A model generated the notes under the pieces. The model was not told the DNA's origin and did not search any database. It was given only the letters and a program-made list of their open reading frames with translations. Positions 60,552 to 64,000 of a stretch of 64,000 bases of DNA are shown here, piece by piece. The position numbers were made by a program, and so were the translations under genes. The DNA comes from Paragordius varius (Eukaryota; Nematomorpha), in contig OZ176054.1 in NCBI GenBank assembly GCA_964247055.1, positions 1,674,001 through 1,738,000 of the forward strand, written 5' to 3'. Each line of letters starts with the position of its first letter. Position 1 is the stretch's first letter.

Positions 60552-63309
60552 ATGCTTATTCTGTTTAAGTGCCTAAATTTATTTTTTATTATCCTAACTA
60601 TAGTTAAACTAAATGGAATATTTTCAAGGAACATCCCTTTAAAGTATGAACCAATCAATGCCTTAAAATTCAAGCGATGGAGTTTTCTACTTGATATATA
60701 CAATAATGATTTCAAAACATTGGATAGCCTATTTGGCAGGAATTATAATTCGGAAATTATCGAAATATATCCAGGTATTAACCTGCATACATTTATAAAT
60801 ACAAAACATTTCTTTCCTCTTTGTTTTTGTAAAATAGATAGCGTAAAAAACGGTGTCTCAATATTTAAATCCAATAATCTCAAGATACCTCCCATGGGCC
60901 ACATCAAATTGTTGTGTAAGCGTAAGCAAGCAAACTTTCATCAATTAACAAATCGTATTTATTTGCAAATCGATTTCATATTCGAACATGGGGGGACCAT
61001 TTTAAATCATCCTAAATCATATATATGGCCATTGGAATATGAAATTATTACAACCAACAATTCACGTTACATTCAAGTCGATCTGACACCGATATTAATC
61101 AACTCATCAAGCACAATAATGGTGCCAGAATTCTTTGGTTTTAAAAAACAAAATTTTTAATAATTAGGATTCACGATAAAAAATGTGTCATGCTCTCCAA
61201 ACCTAATGATGACACGCACTAATATAATAAATGAGATATTGGAACAAACAATAAAACGTAAGATGATTGATTATTATTTTTGTAAAATCGAAATATAAAT
61301 TAATATTTTTTTTGCAATACCAATAATATAATCCTTGACATATTTTTAACAGCACACATAAAGTCCGTTGGTAAAAGATCTATCCAGAATGGGTTTTCCA
61401 ACGTTATTGATCCTCTGAATGATAATACATTTTGTCAAAAGTATTTTATATTACGCAAAGCTTAAAACTTTAAAATAATTGTTTAAGATTTTGAAGACTA
61501 GTTTGAAGTCCTAGATAAATAGCTAATAACTAAATAAACTTTGAAATAATATTTCGGATTGATCAAATATTAATTATATAAAATAAAAATAGAAATACGA
61601 CTATAAATAAACAATAATTAATTATAAAAATTAAAACAGTTTGCTATTTTTCATTGCGTAATAAATTTATTTATTTTATAATTTTAATAAATTTATTATT
61701 TTTACACGAGTTATTCACAATTTGTTTAAAATTATTGTTAAAATTGAAACTAAAAAACGTTTCTCCAACTTGCCGGTTATTTTGATAAAATCGATATATT
61801 TAAAATCGCAGTTTAAATCAGTTATCCAATTTTCCAGTTTCGGTTTTGGCCCTAACACACGTCTTCAAAATTATGAAGTAACCGCTTTTTGTGGTTTAAT
61901 AAACTCTTTTTCATTAACATACATTTACACATCAATGAAAATTTTAGGTACATATTGAAGAGATAACATTTTAAATCAAAATAAATATTCAATAAAATTT
62001 TTTTTTATGATTTCAACATAATTCCAAGCAGTAAAAACTTTAACTTACAACATTGACCATTCTTTAGATACGATATGATGGTAGATTTCGAAACGCTAAA
62101 TTTTCTTGATCCTGATTATTGGATTATTGCACCGACCAAGTTTAATGCTTATTACTGTGACGGTGTGTGTGACCCCTCTTCTTTTGGCTTACATCAGAAT
62201 CCTACAAACCATGCAACTTTGCAAGGGATGGTTTACATTGATATCAAGAACGTTGCTTCAAGTAATTTATAAAATTCTTCATTTAGTTTAACTCAACAAC
62301 AATTTTATAATCGTTAAGAGCATAATTATATGATTAAATAGTAACCGTTACTATTTGAAAATATATATGTTACATAAATATTTAAAATATACAATAGTTT
62401 CTGAGCTGAAAGTAGTTCGAATTCCAATTCTCCCGTCATTTTTAACTAATTTTAATAAACAATGTTGCTAACGTCATATCAGAAAACCCAAAATATTATT
62501 TGAAAAAAAGATTAATAGTATAAAATTATCATATAAAACGAGAATTTAATCTGGAAAACGGATTTTTCTTCAAAATGCAAAAGACAGAGATTTACAAATT
62601 TATATCATTCATTTTTGAAATTAGCATGTGTTTCCTAATAAACCATAATGAAATAATTTTGAAACCAGCTGAATTATAAGGAAATTTTTTTAGCCAATAT
62701 CATAGTAAAAATTTATTTCGTTGACAAAGTAAATGGTTTTACAAAAAAATTAGGATTGTTTATCCTTTTACACAAACAATATCTTTTAAATTAAACAAAT
62801 AATAGTCTATTTTTATTCAGTGAAAAAATATTATTTAAATTTCAAAACATTTCAGTGCGGTATTTAAAAATTTTTTTTGTTGATTGCAATGGAATAAAAT
62901 ATCTTATTTCACTATTTACTGATTAAAAACAATTGTTAAATAAAGAAATATATACTGAAGGCCAAAATATTCAATCTCTAAGATTTTAATCATTAATTTT
63001 ATTTATTACATAGATCAAATACCTAAAACTATGGACAATACAACAAACACATCTTCTTATGCGTCGTCCGTAAATTATGCAATTCCTTCAAATAAAAGTC
63101 ACCCAATTAATAATCCGGCGGATAAAATAAACGATTTGAAGTCCCAAAAATTGAAACCTGAAAATCTTTCAATACCATTAAAACCGCCCCTTCCATGTTG
63201 TGTTCCCAGCAAATTAGAACCTTTAACGGTTCTCTATTACGATCGGCAAAGAAATGTGGTCCTTAAAACTTTCCACGATATGATAGCTTCAAACTGTGGA
63301 TGTCAATAA
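60552..63309 (+). CDS. BMP/GDF-type TGF-beta ligand precursor, five exons
   Basis: Exons are 60552-61137, 61168-61257, 61353-61440, 62068-62261 and 63014-63309, giving 417 codons. The product is a secreted dimeric morphogen. A signal peptide (MLILFKCLNLFFIILTIVKL) is followed by a divergent propeptide and a dibasic site GKR|S near residue 234. The mature part keeps the seven cysteines: CQKYDMMVDF at 253, WIIAP and AYYCDGVC, NPTNHATLQ, PCCVPSKL at 381-382, VLYYD, NVVLK and CGCQ at the end, closest to BMP/GDF members. Introns are 30, 95, 627 and 752 nt; all phases agree, and splicing restores the exact BMP spacing between the first Cys and VDF. A 54-residue polar insert lies between IPK and PCC inside the mature domain. 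The gene is divergent from the synaptotagmin-like gene. Confidence 0.93.
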
Positions 63310-64000
63310 ATTTTCATTTAAATATTGTTTATATTTATATTAACATTTCACTTCATTACGTTTTCGCTTTTTTGAACGCGTTAACATCGTGAGAGGTAGT
63401 TTTTTAGTCCAGAGCTTAAAGTAGTAAAAAAACTACTGGTTCAAAAGTTGTTTTGGTCAAAATTTAATCATCAAACCCTCTTTCCTTGTATTAGATATTT
63501 ATATTTTTATAGTTTTTAACTTCTATAGCCCCGAATTCGGATAGCTTTAAAAAGAGTAAACAAACAGTTGGTGTTAAAATCAATGACTATCAAATGTTTT
63601 CTGGTAAATCCAATTCAAAACCTATATAAAGTTAAATATTTTTAACCAAAATACCCATTTGTCTATAGTATAGTAATAGCAAATCAAAAATATTTATGAA
63701 AAAAATGATGGGGAAAAAGTATGAGATGAGTTTCTACAATTTTATATTTTTTTAGAAAATTTTTGCATCTTACTAAAGGCTAAAAATGGCATACTTTTAT
63801 AATGACCTAATGCTATAAATATATTTTAAAATATTTTATTTTAAAAGGCCCTGGGTTATAAACTACCCAAAAAGTAGCGAAGCGTTAAATTCCGCTTCTT
63901 TGAAATATTTCAATTTTTTACACATAGATATATTTTCTATCAATCATCGCGATTTGGGAAATAAAATTTATTTAAATATTAAATAATTTGCCCCAATCAC
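63310..64000. other. Downstream of the BMP gene, no feature seen
   Basis: AT-rich sequence without a recognised gene or repeat. The BMP 3' UTR presumably lies at its start. Confidence 0.5.

Noticed and set aside
61722-61958. Frame in BMP intron 3
   Set aside because: Not in phase with neighbouring exons, lacks an ATG at its start, and the exon 3 to exon 4 join already gives exact BMP spacing.

Overview
This window is AT-rich nuclear DNA from an animal. It holds eight spliced genes that I could rebuild by matching exons to known protein families: a tRNA-type DNMT2 methyltransferase (12.4-15.0 kb, minus), the JAMM deubiquitinase AMSH/STAMBP (18.3-24.2 kb, minus, last exon not found), a small unassigned protein (24.29-24.65 kb, plus), RCL1 (24.65-31.4 kb, plus), nicotinamide riboside kinase (33.2-34.6 kb, minus), a rhodopsin-family neuropeptide receptor (44.3-52.7 kb, plus), a membrane-anchored tandem-C2 synaptotagmin-like protein (56.6-58.7 kb, minus) and a BMP-type TGF-beta ligand (60.55-63.3 kb, plus). 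The BMP ligand and neuropeptide receptor make this a metazoan. The reading frames joined across every listed exon keep phase and match family lengths, so the genes look functional.

The main result is intron size. Ten introns in five genes are only 22-34 nt long, while others in the same genes run from about 50 nt to several kb. In animals, introns near 22-30 nt are best known from dicyemid mesozoans, and flatworms also have short introns near gene 5' ends. A spiralian such as a mesozoan or flatworm relative is therefore my best guess at the source. That is an inference, not a demonstrated identity. These introns hide several exons from ordinary ORF detection.

The densest spot is 24.0-24.7 kb. 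The AMSH start codon and that of the small upstream gene lie head to head 57 bp apart, and the small gene stops 2 nt before the RCL1 start codon. This suggests one bidirectional promoter and a dicistronic plus-strand transcript. There is no obvious functional link among the remaining genes (RNA methylation, ubiquitin editing, ribosome biogenesis, NAD salvage, neuropeptide sensing, membrane traffic, BMP signalling).

The rest is intergenic or intronic DNA packed with short non-autonomous DNA transposons. These include several hAT-like families with 8-bp target duplications, two families with TA-type ends whose termini read TACCATTT, and two hairpin (foldback) elements. There is also a large inverted array of about 315-bp repeats at about 37.0-40.3 kb, plus many (TA)n microsatellites. 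I saw no rRNA, CRISPR, LTR element or clear tRNA. Stretches 1-2111, 2661-5461, 6121-11600, 34607-36950, 40400-44302 and 52737-55060 hold no gene that I recognise.
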